Position numbers and translations under genes: made by a program
NCBI RefSeq assembly: GCF_039673065.1
Contig: NZ_JBDJKW010000009.1
Span: forward strand, 124,001-188,000
DNA from: Allobosea sp039673065
GTDB taxonomy: Bacteria; Pseudomonadota; Alphaproteobacteria; Rhizobiales; Beijerinckiaceae
DNA length: 64,000 bases
Direction of reading: 5' to 3'
Shown here: positions 26,863 through 35,696 of the stretch, one piece after another
Layout: each line of letters begins with the position of its first letter
Numbering within the stretch: position 1 is the stretch's first letter
Notes under the pieces: generated by a model
Database searches by the model: none
What the model was told of the DNA's origin: nothing
The model's input: only the letters and a program-made list of their open reading frames with translations

Positions 26863-29559
26863 TCAGCCCTCGGCAGCAGCCTTCTTCGCGGCGGCCTTAG
26901 GCTTCGCAGGCGCCTTGGCCTTGGTCGCGCCGGCCTTCTCGGTCGCCGTCTTGGCGGCGGCCTTCTTGGCCGGAGCCTTCGTGCCGGCGGCCTTGGTGCC
27001 CGCAGGCTTCCGGGCCGGCGCGCGCTTGGTCTTGCCGCCGCCGGCGGCGGCCTTGGCGTTGACCAGCTCGATTGCCTGCTCGGCGGTGATGCTCTCCTGC
27101 GTCATTGTCTTCGGCAGGGTGGCGTTGACCTTGCCCCAAGCGACATAGGGTCCGTAGCGGCCGGCCTTCACCGACATCATGCCGCCGTCCGGATGCTCGC
27201 CGAGCTCGCGGCCGGGCGTGTCGCCGCCGCGGCCGAAGCGGCGGCCGGCGCCGCTTTCCTTGGCGACGATCAAGTCGATGGCGCGGTTGGCGCCGATGTC
27301 GAGCACGTCGTCGGCCTTGTCGAGATTGGCGTAGGTCTTGCCGTGCTGGACGTAAGGCCCGTAGCGGCCGATGCCGGCGAGGATCGGCTCGCCGCTCTCG
27401 GGATGCCTCGCCACCTCGCGCGGCAGCGACAGCAGGGCGAGCGCCTTGTCGAGCGTCAGTGTCGCCGGGGTTTCGCCCTTGGGCAGGCTGGAGCGCTTCG
27501 GCTTCTCACCCTCGCCGAGCTGCACGTAAGGCCCGAACCGGCCCTCGCGCACGCTGACCTCGAGCCCGCTGGCCGAATCGGTGCCGAGCATGCGCACGCC
27601 GTTGACGACCTGGCCGCCTTCGCCGTCTCCCTCGGCCGCCGAGACGGTGAGCGGGCGGGTGAAGCGGCATTCGGGATAGTTCGAGCAGCCGACGAAGGCG
27701 CCGAACTTGCCGAGCTTCAGCGAGAGCGTGCCGGTGCCGCATTGCTGGCAGCGGCGCGGATCGCCACCATCGGGCCGCGGCGGGAAGACATAATCGCCGA
27801 GGATGCCGTTTAGCGAGTCGAGCACCTCGGAGACGCGCAGGTCCTTGGTCTCGCCGATCGTCCGGGTGAACTCCGCCCAGAACTCGCGCAGCAGCACCTT
27901 CCAGTCGATCTCGGCGTTCGAGACGCGGTCGAGCTTCTCCTCGAGGCTCGCGGTGAAGTCGAACTCGACATAGCGCTTGAAGAAGCTCTCGAGGAAGGCG
28001 GTGACCAGCATGCCCTTGTCCTCGGGCATCAGCCGCTTCTTCTCGATGCGGACATATTCGCGGTCGCGCAGCGTCGCCAGTGTCGCGGCATAGGTCGAGG
28101 GCCGGCCGATGCCGAGCTCTTCCATGCGCTTGACCAGGCTGGCTTCCGAATAGCGCGGCGGCGGCTCGGTGAAGTGCTGCTCGGCGGCGATGGCGCGCTT
28201 CTCCAGCGCGTCGCCGGCCTTCATCGGCGGCAGCTTGCGCGAGTCCTCGTCCTCCTCGTCGTCGCGGCTTTCCTGGTAGAGCGTCAGGAAGCCGTCGAAG
28301 AGCACGACCTGGCCGGTGGCGCGCAGCTCGAGATCGCGCCCGGCGACGCTCGCCGCTATGTCGACCGTGGTGCGTTCCAGCTGCGCCGATTCCATCTGGC
28401 TGGCGATGGTGCGCTTCCAGATCAGCTCGTAGAGCTTGGCCTGCTCGGGTTCGAGTTTCCGCGCCACCATGGCGGGCAGGCGGCCGAGATCGGTCGGGCG
28501 GATGGCCTCGTGGGCCTCCTGCGCGTTCTTGGCCTTGACCGTGTACTTGCGCGGCACGCCCGGCACGTAAGATTCGCCGAACTCCTTGCCGATCACCCGG
28601 CGTGCCGCGGCGATGGCCGAGCCGTCCATGTCGACGCCGTCGGTACGCATATAGGTGATGAGGCCGACTGTCTCGCCGCCGATGTCGACGCCTTCATAGA
28701 GCCGCTGGGCGACCTGCATGGTGCGGGCGGGCGCCATGCCGAGCTTGCGCGAGGCCTCCTGCTGCAACGTCGAGGTCTGGAAGGGCGGGTAGGGGTGGCG
28801 CTTGACCGGCTTGGCCTCGATCTCCGCCACCGAGAAGGCGGCGGTGTCGAGCGCGGCCTTGAAGGCATGGGCCTCCTCGCCGGTGCCGATGTCGAGGCGG
28901 GTGATCTTCTTGCCGTCTGCTCCGACCAGGCGCGCGTCGAAGGTCGCGCCGGTGCCGGTGGCGAGCGTCGCGGTCAGCGACCAGTATTCGCGGGCCCGGA
29001 AGGCCTCGATCTCGCGCTCGCGGTCGCAGACCAGCCGAAGCGCGACCGACTGCACGCGGCCGGCCGAGCGGGCGCCGGGCAGCTTGCGCCAGAGCACCGG
29101 CGACAGGGTGAAGCCGACGAGATAGTCGAGGGCGCGGCGCGCCAGATAGGCGTCGACCAGCGCCTGGTCGATCGGCCGGGGATTGGCGAGCGCCTTCTGC
29201 ACCGCGTCCTTGGTGACGGCGTTGAAGGTGACGCGCTCGACCGGCACGCCCTTCAGCGCGCGCTTCTGGTTGAGCGCCTCCAGAACGTGCCAGGAGATGG
29301 CCTCGCCCTCGCGATCCGGGTCGGTCGCCAGGATGACCTTCTCGGCATTCTTCGCCGCTCGCGCGATCTCGGCGACCTGCTTGGCGCCGCGCCCCTCGGT
29401 CTCCCAGATCATCGCGAAGTCGTTCTCGGGATCGACCGAGCCGTCCTTGGCCGGCAGGTCGCGGATATGCCCGAAGGAGGCGATGACCTCGTAGTCGGAG
29501 CCCAGATATTTGTTGATCGTCTTGGCCTTGGCCGGCGACTCGACGACGAGAAGTTTCAT
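26863..29559 (-). CDS. topA: DNA topoisomerase I
   Basis: Type IA topoisomerase of 898 residues that relaxes negative supercoils. The TOPRIM domain opens the protein (MKLLVVESPAKAKTINKYL; acidic DPDREGEAISWH), the active Tyr is in GLITYMRTDGVDM (about residue 305), and one C4 zinc finger is visible (RRCQQCGTGTL ... VGCSNYPECRF, about residues 590-620). Three GRYGPYV-type C-terminal repeats follow, then a tail of about 60 residues rich in Lys and Ala, usual in alphaproteobacterial TopA and probably DNA-binding. ATG at 29559. Confidence 0.97.
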   Translation of the reverse strand: MKLLVVESPAKAKTINKYLGSDYEVIASFGHIRDLPAKDGSVDPENDFAMIWETEGRGAKQVAEIARAAKNAEKVILATDPDREGEAISWHVLEALNQKRALKGVPVERVTFNAVTKDAVQKALANPRPIDQALVDAYLARRALDYLVGFTLSPVLWRKLPGARSAGRVQSVALRLVCDREREIEAFRAREYWSLTATLATGTGATFDARLVGADGKKITRLDIGTGEEAHAFKAALDTAAFSVAEIEAKPVKRHPYPPFQTSTLQQEASRKLGMAPARTMQVAQRLYEGVDIGGETVGLITYMRTDGVDMDGSAIAAARRVIGKEFGESYVPGVPRKYTVKAKNAQEAHEAIRPTDLGRLPAMVARKLEPEQAKLYELIWKRTIASQMESAQLERTTVDIAASVAGRDLELRATGQVVLFDGFLTLYQESRDDEEDEDSRKLPPMKAGDALEKRAIAAEQHFTEPPPRYSEASLVKRMEELGIGRPSTYAATLATLRDREYVRIEKKRLMPEDKGMLVTAFLESFFKRYVEFDFTASLEEKLDRVSNAEIDWKVLLREFWAEFTRTIGETKDLRVSEVLDSLNGILGDYVFPPRPDGGDPRRCQQCGTGTLSLKLGKFGAFVGCSNYPECRFTRPLTVSAAEGDGEGGQVVNGVRMLGTDSASGLEVSVREGRFGPYVQLGEGEKPKRSSLPKGETPATLTLDKALALLSLPREVARHPESGEPILAGIGRYGPYVQHGKTYANLDKADDVLDIGANRAIDLIVAKESGAGRRFGRGGDTPGRELGEHPDGGMMSVKAGRYGPYVAWGKVNATLPKTMTQESITAEQAIELVNAKAAAGGGKTKRAPARKPAGTKAAGTKAPAKKAAAKTATEKAGATKAKAPAKPKAAAKKAAAEG

Positions 29560-29796
29560 GGCGCTTCAAATCTCGTAAACGGCAATCCGCCTCGCTTGCA
29601 GACGTGCCGGGGTCAGCACGCCGGCAAGGCTCTCTCGAGCCGGGACGGCTGGTTGTTCGGATTGCGCGCGAAAGTGGTTCAGCCCGCAGCCGGTGTCAAA
29701 TAGGGATCGCGCCGCCAATGCAACAGCCCCGGCCGGCGATGCACCGCCGCCACGCCTTGCGCAGGGGGCGACTCGGGCCTAAACAGCCATCTTCAA

Positions 29797-30741
29797 ATGA
29801 CATCCTCCGCTCCGCACTATCCGCACCGGCACCTCCTCGGGATCGAGGGGCTGTCCCATCTCGACATCGAGGCGCTTCTGGACAGGGCGGAGGCCTATGT
29901 CGCGCTCTCCCGCCAGGTCGAGAAGAAGACCGCGACGCTGCGCGGCCGCACCCAGATCAACCTGTTCTTCGAGCCCTCGACGCGCACACAGGCCTCCTTC
30001 GAGCTGGCCGGCAAGCGCCTCGGCGCCGATGTGATGAACATGTCGGTCGGCTCCTCCTCGGTGAAGAAGGGCGAGACCCTGATTGACACCGCCGCGACCC
30101 TGAACGCGATGCGCCCCGACATCCTGGTCGTGCGGCATCACGCGGCGGGTGCGGTGAACCTGCTCGCCCGCAAGGTCGACTGTTCGGTGGTCAATGCCGG
30201 CGACGGTGCTCACGAGCACCCGACGCAGGCCCTGCTCGACGCACTGACCATCCGGCGCAACAAGGGCCGCATCACCGGGCTGACGGTGGCGATCTGCGGC
30301 GACATCCTGCATTCGCGCGTCGCCCGCTCGAACATCATCCTGCTGAGCGCGCTCGGCGCCAAGGTCCGGCTGGTCGCGCCCTCGACGCTGCTGCCGCCGG
30401 GCGTGGAGCGCATGGGCGTCGAAGTCTTCCGCGACATGCGCAAGGGGTTGGAGGGCGTCGACATCGTCATTATGCTTCGCCTGCAGCTCGAGCGGATGAA
30501 CGGCGCCTTCGTGCCGTCCTCCAAGGAGTATTTCCGCTATTTCGGGCTCGACCGCGACAAGCTCTCGCTGGCCGCGCCCGACGCGCTGGTGATGCATCCC
30601 GGCCCGATGAACCGCGGCGTCGAGATTTCCTCGGAGGTCGCCGATGGCGCGCAGTCGCTGATCCGGGAGCAGGTCGAGATGGGTGTCGCGGTGCGCATGG
30701 CGGTGCTGGACGCGCTCGCCCAGCACCTGCCGAATGCCTGA
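29797..30741 (+). CDS. pyrB: Aspartate carbamoyltransferase catalytic subunit
   Basis: First committed step of pyrimidine synthesis: carbamoyl phosphate + aspartate to carbamoyl-aspartate. It has 314 residues. NLFFEPSTRTQASFELA holds the carbamoyl-phosphate STRT motif; GDGAHEHPTQALLDA and MHPGPMNRGVEI are the other active-site loops. No pyrI regulatory gene is present. The ATG at 29797 has no clear Shine-Dalgarno sequence. A small membrane-protein gene begins four bases after the stop, then the dihydroorotase-like gene, so pyrB heads an operon. Confidence 0.96.
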   Translation: MTSSAPHYPHRHLLGIEGLSHLDIEALLDRAEAYVALSRQVEKKTATLRGRTQINLFFEPSTRTQASFELAGKRLGADVMNMSVGSSSVKKGETLIDTAATLNAMRPDILVVRHHAAGAVNLLARKVDCSVVNAGDGAHEHPTQALLDALTIRRNKGRITGLTVAICGDILHSRVARSNIILLSALGAKVRLVAPSTLLPPGVERMGVEVFRDMRKGLEGVDIVIMLRLQLERMNGAFVPSSKEYFRYFGLDRDKLSLAAPDALVMHPGPMNRGVEISSEVADGAQSLIREQVEMGVAVRMAVLDALAQHLPNA

Positions 30742-30744
30742 GCC

Positions 30745-31017
30745 GTGGCGTGGTTCCTCTCACGCTTCTTCGGCTGGTCGCTCGGGTTGCTGCGGCGCGC
30801 GCGCCTCGTCGTCGCCTGCGTCTTCGGCTTCGGTGCCGTGCTCTTCGTGATCACCGATCCGCGCTCGCCGATAGGCTGGCTGATCGCCGCGGTGCTGGCC
30901 GGCGCCGCCTGGCGCTTCTGGGTCCATGTCGACCGGATGAGCGAAACCGCGCAGCAGATCGAACAGGCCGCCCGGCAGGGCAGGCCGCAGGGAGGCCCCG
31001 ATGACGCAGGCGCGTGA
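30745..31017 (+). CDS. Small membrane protein between pyrB and pyrC
   Basis: A 90-residue protein with two likely membrane segments (ARLVVACVFGFGAVLFVI and GWLIAAVLAGAAWRFWV) and a charged C-terminal tail (SETAQQIEQAARQGR). The start is GTG at 30745, three bases after the pyrB stop; its end overlaps the next gene by 17 bp, which argues that it is really translated. Function unknown. Confidence 0.7.
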   Translation: MAWFLSRFFGWSLGLLRRARLVVACVFGFGAVLFVITDPRSPIGWLIAAVLAGAAWRFWVHVDRMSETAQQIEQAARQGRPQGGPDDAGA

Positions 31018-32302
31018 CTTCGCCGTTCTCGATGCGACGCTGGTCGATCCGGCGGCCGGCCGCGAGGGACGCGGCTCGCTCCTGGTCCGCGACGGCACCA
31101 TCGCCGACATCGTCTGGGGGGCCGCGCCTGTGCCGGCCGACGGCGTGGAGACGATCGACGGACGCGGCCTCGTGCTGGCGCCGGGGCTCGTCGACCTGCG
31201 CGCCTTCCTCGGCGAGCCGGGAGCGGAGTTCCGCGAGACGCTGGGCACCGGCTCGCACGCCGCGGCCGCCGGCGGCGTCACCACGGTGATCTGCCGGGCC
31301 GACACCAGCCCGCCGATCGACGATCCGGCCGTGATCGACTTCCTGAAGCGGCGCGCCCGCGACAAGGCGGTGGTCAACGTGCTGCCGGCTGCCTGCCTGA
31401 CCAAGGGCCTGCACGGCAAGGAGATCACCGAATTCGGCATGCTGCTCGAAGCCGGCGCCGTCGCCTTCAGCGATGGCGCGGCGGCGGTGCGCAATCCGCA
31501 GGTGATGCGCCGGGCCATGATCTACGCCCGCGATTTCGACGCGCTGGTGATGAACCATGTCGAGGATGCCGACCTGCGCGGCGTCGGCGTGATGAACGAG
31601 GGCGAGTTCGCCAGCCGCAAGGGCCTGCCGGGCATCCCCGTCGAGGCCGAGACCATCATGCTCGAGCGCGACCTGCGTCTCGCCCGGGCCACCGGCGCCC
31701 GCTACCACGCCGAGATGATCTCCTGCTCAGACTCGCTTGACCTGATCCGCCGGGCGAAGGCGGACGGGCTGGCGGTGACCTGCGGCGTCTCGATCAACAA
31801 CCTCACCCTCAACGAGATCGACGTCGGCGAGTACCGAACCTTCTGCAAGCTCTCGCCGCCGCTGCGTACCGAGGAGGAGCGGCTTGCGATGGTGGCGGCC
31901 GTGGCCGAGGGGCTGATCGACGTCATCGTCTCGGACCACGATCCGCAGGATGTCGAGACCAAGCGCCAGCCCTTCGCGGACGCCGCCAACGGCGCCCTCG
32001 GCATCGAGACGCTGCTGCCGGCCGCGCTGCGCCTGTTCCACGCCGGGCAGGTCGGGCTACCGGCGCTGCTTTCGGCGCTTTCGGCGCGGCCAGCGCGCCT
32101 GCTCGGCCTCGATGCCGGCCGCCTCGAGCGCGGCCAGCCGGCCGATCTCATGCTGCTCGATCCCGACGCGCCCTTCGTCGTCGACAAGATGACGCTGAAG
32201 TCGCGCGCCAAGAACTCGCCCTTCGACCAGGCCCGACTGCAGGGCATCGTCCAGGCTACCTGGGTCGGCGGCGGGCTGGCATATCGGGCCGAGGCGGCCT
32301 AG
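31001..32302 (+). CDS. pyrC: Dihydroorotase-like protein lacking the HxH motif (probable pseudo-dihydroorotase, PyrX/PyrC')
   Basis: A 433-residue amidohydrolase of the dihydroorotase family. The first metal-binding motif, normally DxHxH, reads D-L-R-A-F at residues 65-69 (APGLVDLRAFLGEPG), so both metal-binding histidines are lost. Other positions survive: His in MNHVED, His in RYHAEMIS and Asp in IVSDHDPQDV. Such proteins next to pyrB are known as non-catalytic partners that stabilise aspartate transcarbamoylase (Pseudomonas pyrC'). I infer the same here; a true dihydroorotase would then be encoded elsewhere. GGAGG precedes the ATG. Confidence 0.88.
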   Translation: MTQARDFAVLDATLVDPAAGREGRGSLLVRDGTIADIVWGAAPVPADGVETIDGRGLVLAPGLVDLRAFLGEPGAEFRETLGTGSHAAAAGGVTTVICRADTSPPIDDPAVIDFLKRRARDKAVVNVLPAACLTKGLHGKEITEFGMLLEAGAVAFSDGAAAVRNPQVMRRAMIYARDFDALVMNHVEDADLRGVGVMNEGEFASRKGLPGIPVEAETIMLERDLRLARATGARYHAEMISCSDSLDLIRRAKADGLAVTCGVSINNLTLNEIDVGEYRTFCKLSPPLRTEEERLAMVAAVAEGLIDVIVSDHDPQDVETKRQPFADAANGALGIETLLPAALRLFHAGQVGLPALLSALSARPARLLGLDAGRLERGQPADLMLLDPDAPFVVDKMTLKSRAKNSPFDQARLQGIVQATWVGGGLAYRAEAA

Positions 32303-32329
32303 GCTGTCGCGAAGGCAAGGGGAGGCTTC

Positions 32330-32953
32330 ATGGCTGAGACGTTGAGCTGGGCGCTGTCCGGCCCTTCCGGCGCGGTCGCCCTGCTGCTCGGCTACCTGCT
32401 GGGCTCCATCCCGTTCGGCATCGTGCTCACCCGGCTGACCGGCGGCGTCGATCCGCGCGGCATCGGCTCCGGCAATATCGGCGCCACCAATGTGCTGCGC
32501 ACCGGCAACAAGAAGCTCGCCGCGGCGACGCTCGCCGGCGACATGCTCAAGGGCACCGTGGCCGTGCTGCTCGCCGGCGCGCTGCTCGGCGGCCGCAACG
32601 CCGCGCTCGTGGCGGCGCTCGGCGCTTTCCTCGGGCATGTCTTCCCGGTCTGGCTGCGCTTCAAGGGCGGCAAGGGCGTCGCCACCTATCTCGGCGTGCT
32701 GATCGGCCTCAATGTCCTGGTGGCGCTGGCCTTCGCCGGCATCTGGCTGCTGACCGCCAAGCTCAGCCGCTACTCCTCGCTGTCGGCGCTGGTCGCCAGC
32801 CTGCTGGTGCCGCTGATCTTCTGGCTCGCCGCCGGCGACCTGCCGGCCGCCGGGTTGATGGCGCTGTTGACCCTGCTGCTCTGGTTCATGCACCGGGAGA
32901 ACATCGCCCGGCTGCTCGCCGGCCGCGAGGGCCGGATAGGACAGAAGGGCTAG
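32330..32953 (+). CDS. plsY: Glycerol-3-phosphate acyltransferase PlsY
   Basis: Integral membrane enzyme of 207 residues that acylates glycerol-3-phosphate from acyl-phosphate, the first step of phospholipid synthesis. The three conserved loops are SIPFGIVLTR, GSGNIGATNVLRTGNK (active-site region) and FKGGKGVATYLGV. About five membrane helices. It sits 27 bp after the dihydroorotase-like gene and four bases before dprA, probably in one transcript. Confidence 0.96.
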   Translation: MAETLSWALSGPSGAVALLLGYLLGSIPFGIVLTRLTGGVDPRGIGSGNIGATNVLRTGNKKLAAATLAGDMLKGTVAVLLAGALLGGRNAALVAALGAFLGHVFPVWLRFKGGKGVATYLGVLIGLNVLVALAFAGIWLLTAKLSRYSSLSALVASLLVPLIFWLAAGDLPAAGLMALLTLLLWFMHRENIARLLAGREGRIGQKG

Positions 32954-32957
32954 CCGG

Positions 32958-34151
32958 ATGGCGGGGCCTGCTCTCGACGATCGGCAGCGCCTCGACTGGC
33001 TCCGGCTGATCCGCAGCGAAAGCATCGGACCCCGCACTTTCCGCAGCCTGCTCAACCGCTTCGGCGGCGCGGCCGGCGCGCTCGCGGCCCTGCCGGATCT
33101 GGCGCGCCAGGCCGGTCGCTCTATCAAGCTGTGCACGCAGGCCGAGGCCGAGCGCGAATTCGAGGGGCTGCGCCGGCGCGGCGCGCGCCTGATCGCGCTG
33201 GGCGAGGCCGACTATCCGCTGCCCTTGCAGGCGATCGATTCCGCGCCGCCTCTCATCGCTGTCGAAGGCGGTCCGGCGGTGCTGTCGCGGCCCTGCGTCG
33301 CGATCGTCGGTTCGCGCAACGCCTCCGCCGCCGGGCTGAAGCTGACCGCGACGCTGGCGCGCGATCTCGGCGAGGCCGGCTTCACCGTAGTGTCCGGGCT
33401 GGCGCGCGGCATCGACGCTGCCGCGCATCAGGCCTCGCTGCCGACCGGCACGGCGGCCGTGCTCGCCGGCGGGCTCGACGAGCCCTATCCGCCGCAGAAC
33501 CTGCCGCTTCTGGCCCGCATCGTCGAGGGCGGGGCCGTGGTGAGCGAGATGCCGCTCGGCTGGGTGCCGCGCGGGCGCGACTTTCCCCGCCGCAACCGGC
33601 TGGTCTCGGGGCTTTCGCTCGGCACCGTGGTGGTCGAGGCGGCGCGCAAATCCGGCTCGCTGATCACCGCGCGCTTCGCCAACGAGCAGGGCCGGCAGGT
33701 CTTCGCCGTGCCGGGCTCGCCGCTCGATCCTCGTGCCGAGGGCGGCAACCACCTGATCCGCGAGGGCGCGATCCTCTGCGCCGAGGCGTCCCATATCGTC
33801 GAGGTCCTGGCGCCCATGGTGCGCCAGCCCGACCTGTTTCCGCAGGCGGGCTATGAGGCGCGCGAGGGCGGGGCGGACAGCGCCGAGCCGCTTTGGGACG
33901 AGCTCGACCTGCCCGGGATCGATGCCGCGCCGCGCATCGCGCCGGCCGCGTCCCGCGGCGAGGCGGTGCCGGCCGAAGGCGAGGACCGGACGCGTCTCCT
34001 CTCGCTGATCGGCCTCGCGCCGGTAGCGCTCGACGATCTCGTGCGGGCGAGCGGCGTGCCGGTACGCGAGGTCAGCCGCCTCGTCATGGAGCTGGAGCTG
34101 GACGGGCTGGTTCAGCGTCACGCCGGCGGCGGCCTGACGCGTCGGGCCTGA
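32958..34151 (+). CDS. dprA: DNA-processing protein DprA
   Basis: Binds single-stranded DNA and loads RecA during natural transformation. It has 397 residues. An N-terminal SAM-like region (LRLIRSESIGPRTFRSLLNRFG) leads to the Rossmann core with CVAIVGSRNASAAG, VVSGLARGIDAAAHQASL and PRRNRLVSGLS. A C-terminal winged-helix (DML1-like) domain is visible (LLSLIGLAPVALDDLVRASG). The ATG at 32958 follows the plsY stop by four bases. Presence says little about actual competence. Confidence 0.95.
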   Translation: MAGPALDDRQRLDWLRLIRSESIGPRTFRSLLNRFGGAAGALAALPDLARQAGRSIKLCTQAEAEREFEGLRRRGARLIALGEADYPLPLQAIDSAPPLIAVEGGPAVLSRPCVAIVGSRNASAAGLKLTATLARDLGEAGFTVVSGLARGIDAAAHQASLPTGTAAVLAGGLDEPYPPQNLPLLARIVEGGAVVSEMPLGWVPRGRDFPRRNRLVSGLSLGTVVVEAARKSGSLITARFANEQGRQVFAVPGSPLDPRAEGGNHLIREGAILCAEASHIVEVLAPMVRQPDLFPQAGYEAREGGADSAEPLWDELDLPGIDAAPRIAPAASRGEAVPAEGEDRTRLLSLIGLAPVALDDLVRASGVPVREVSRLVMELELDGLVQRHAGGGLTRRA

Positions 34152-34166
34152 GGCGCAAGGCGAAGC

Positions 34167-34427
34167 TCAGCCGCGGGGTTTTGGAGACGGCGTGCCGTCC
34201 TGCCCGGCCGCGCCGTCGAGCCGCCGGCAAGTGATGCCGGCCTCGATCCGGGCCATGTCGATGAAGTAGGCCAGCGTATCGAGGCGCACGCCGCGGGCCA
34301 GCGCGCTGAGTTCGAGGCTGATCTCCGCGATATAGGACGCAACCTCGCGTTGCATGCCCGGCCCGGAGGGCGCCGACATCGGCCGGGCGATCGGCGCGGG
34401 ATGAATCGTTCTGTCGGAACTGCTCAT
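34167..34427 (-). CDS. Small conserved hypothetical protein
   Basis: An 86-residue soluble protein with a helical middle part (EVASYIAEISLELSALARG, then RLDTLAYFIDMARIEA), a pattern often seen in short uncharacterised proteins of Hyphomicrobiales. No signal peptide, membrane segment or motif I recognise. ATG at 34427; convergent with dprA with 15 bp between stops. Confidence 0.65.
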   Translation of the reverse strand: MSSSDRTIHPAPIARPMSAPSGPGMQREVASYIAEISLELSALARGVRLDTLAYFIDMARIEAGITCRRLDGAAGQDGTPSPKPRG

Positions 34428-34751
34428 TATCCCTCTGATCTCGCTCGGTTACCGCCGCTTGGCATCAGGCTTCGGGTGCCGCCGGAGGAGGGCGTTTTGC
34501 GCCGGTCTTCGGCGCCGCGATTCCACCGCCGCCTGACGCGGACACTGGAACTATCGCAGATGCCGCAACGGAATTGCAATCTGCGCGTGTATTATTCCTT
34601 GGGCGGTGCCAGGCCCTGTCCGGAACCCGGCGGTGCGTCGCGGGTTGTATCGCCAGCCCAGGTTCCGCCGTTTTTGGTTCAGCCGCCGTTCAAGGCCCCC
34701 GGACCAGTCTTCCTGACGTGAGGCGGCCGAACCGCCGACAGGAGTAGAGCC
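34428..34751. other. 324-bp intergenic region
   Basis: Divergent promoter region between the minus-strand 34427 gene and the plus-strand 34752 gene. A loose dyad GCAGAT ... ATCTGC (34556-34561 and 34579-34584) lies inside it. A plus-strand reading frame through here has no ribosome site or coding features and I do not call it. Nothing else recognised. Confidence 0.55.
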
Positions 34752-35171
34752 ATGCTCGCCACCCGTAATGCCCGGACTGCCACGGTCCGTATCGCGCTCG
34801 CCGCCGCCATGGCGGGCAGCCTGTTCGTGCTGCCGGCCGCCCCGGCGATGGCCCGCGACCCCGCCCGGCCGGTCGCGCTCGATTCCGCGCGTCTCGACAC
34901 CGCCCCGGCGGAATACAGCCAGTATCGCCGCTGGCGCGGCGGCAACCGCAACGCTGCGATCGCCGCCGGTGTCGGCCTCGGCGTTCTCGGCGCCGCTGCC
35001 ATCGCCGCCAGCCGCGGCGGCTATGCCGAGCCGGCCTATGGCTACGGCTACGAGCCCGGCTACTATGTCGAGGAAGAGCCGGTCTATGTCGCGCCGCGCC
35101 GCTATTACGGCCCGCGCTACCAGTACTATCCCAACAATGCCCGCGATCCGGCCGGCGGCAGCAACCGCTGA
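34752..35171 (+). CDS. Secreted Tyr/Gly-rich protein
   Basis: A 139-residue protein. The signal peptide (RIALAAAMAGSLFVLPAAPAMA) ends near residue 35. A short glycine/alanine hydrophobic stretch (AAIAAGVGLGVLGAAAIAAS) follows, resembling a Gly-zipper segment, then a Tyr/Pro/Gly-rich tail (YGYGYEPGYYVEEEPVY). Such small exported proteins are common in Hyphomicrobiales and are probably envelope-associated. AGGAG lies 7 bp before the ATG. Function unknown. Confidence 0.75.
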   Translation: MLATRNARTATVRIALAAAMAGSLFVLPAAPAMARDPARPVALDSARLDTAPAEYSQYRRWRGGNRNAAIAAGVGLGVLGAAAIAASRGGYAEPAYGYGYEPGYYVEEEPVYVAPRRYYGPRYQYYPNNARDPAGGSNR

Positions 35172-35289
35172 ACCGGCCCGGCTTAAGCAATCCTGAAGCC
35201 CTTTGCGGCTAGATCGTCTGCCGGCGCCCGCCAGGACGCCGGCAGCGCCTTGCGACGATGGCGAGACGCACCGTTCACCGGAGATCGAG

Positions 35290-35682
35290 ATGAAGCCTTC
35301 CCTCAAGATGCTGGCTACCGGCTGCGGCGCCCTCGTGCTGGCCGCGATGTGGAGCGCAGGCGCCTCGGCCCAGTATTACAGCCGCGACGACTATGACCGC
35401 CGCTACGACCATCGCTACGAGAACGACCGCCGCAGCTATGAGCGCCGCGAGGTCGAGCGCAGCTATGATCGCGGCTACGAGCGCGGCCGCCGCGACGAGG
35501 GCTATGATCGGGGTCGCGGTCGCTCGGACGGCTACGGTTATGGCGGCTACCGCCAGAGCCCGGCCGAGCGCTATTACGGCAATCCGGTCAACCGCATGAG
35601 CGTCGAGGACCAGAAGCGCGCGCTCAAGAACCATCGCGACGCGCAGAAGAAGGCGCTGAAGCGCGGCTACGTCATCGACTGA
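35290..35682 (+). CDS. Secreted Arg/Tyr/Asp-rich low-complexity protein
   Basis: A 130-residue protein with a signal peptide ending ...WSAGASA before QYYSRDDY. The mature N-terminal 65 residues are almost only Arg, Tyr, Asp, Glu and Gly in irregular repeats (DRRYDHRYENDRRSYERRE). The C-terminal part (NPVNRMSVEDQKRALKNHRD) is a helical, positively charged segment. Function unknown. The ATG at 35290 follows GGAGATCGAG. Confidence 0.75.
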   Translation: MKPSLKMLATGCGALVLAAMWSAGASAQYYSRDDYDRRYDHRYENDRRSYERREVERSYDRGYERGRRDEGYDRGRGRSDGYGYGGYRQSPAERYYGNPVNRMSVEDQKRALKNHRDAQKKALKRGYVID

Positions 35683-35696
35683 AGCCCACGCCCGGC

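Noticed and set aside
34350..34721. Plus-strand frame of 123 codons
   Set aside because: It overlaps a minus-strand gene, is Arg/Pro-rich and lacks a ribosome site.
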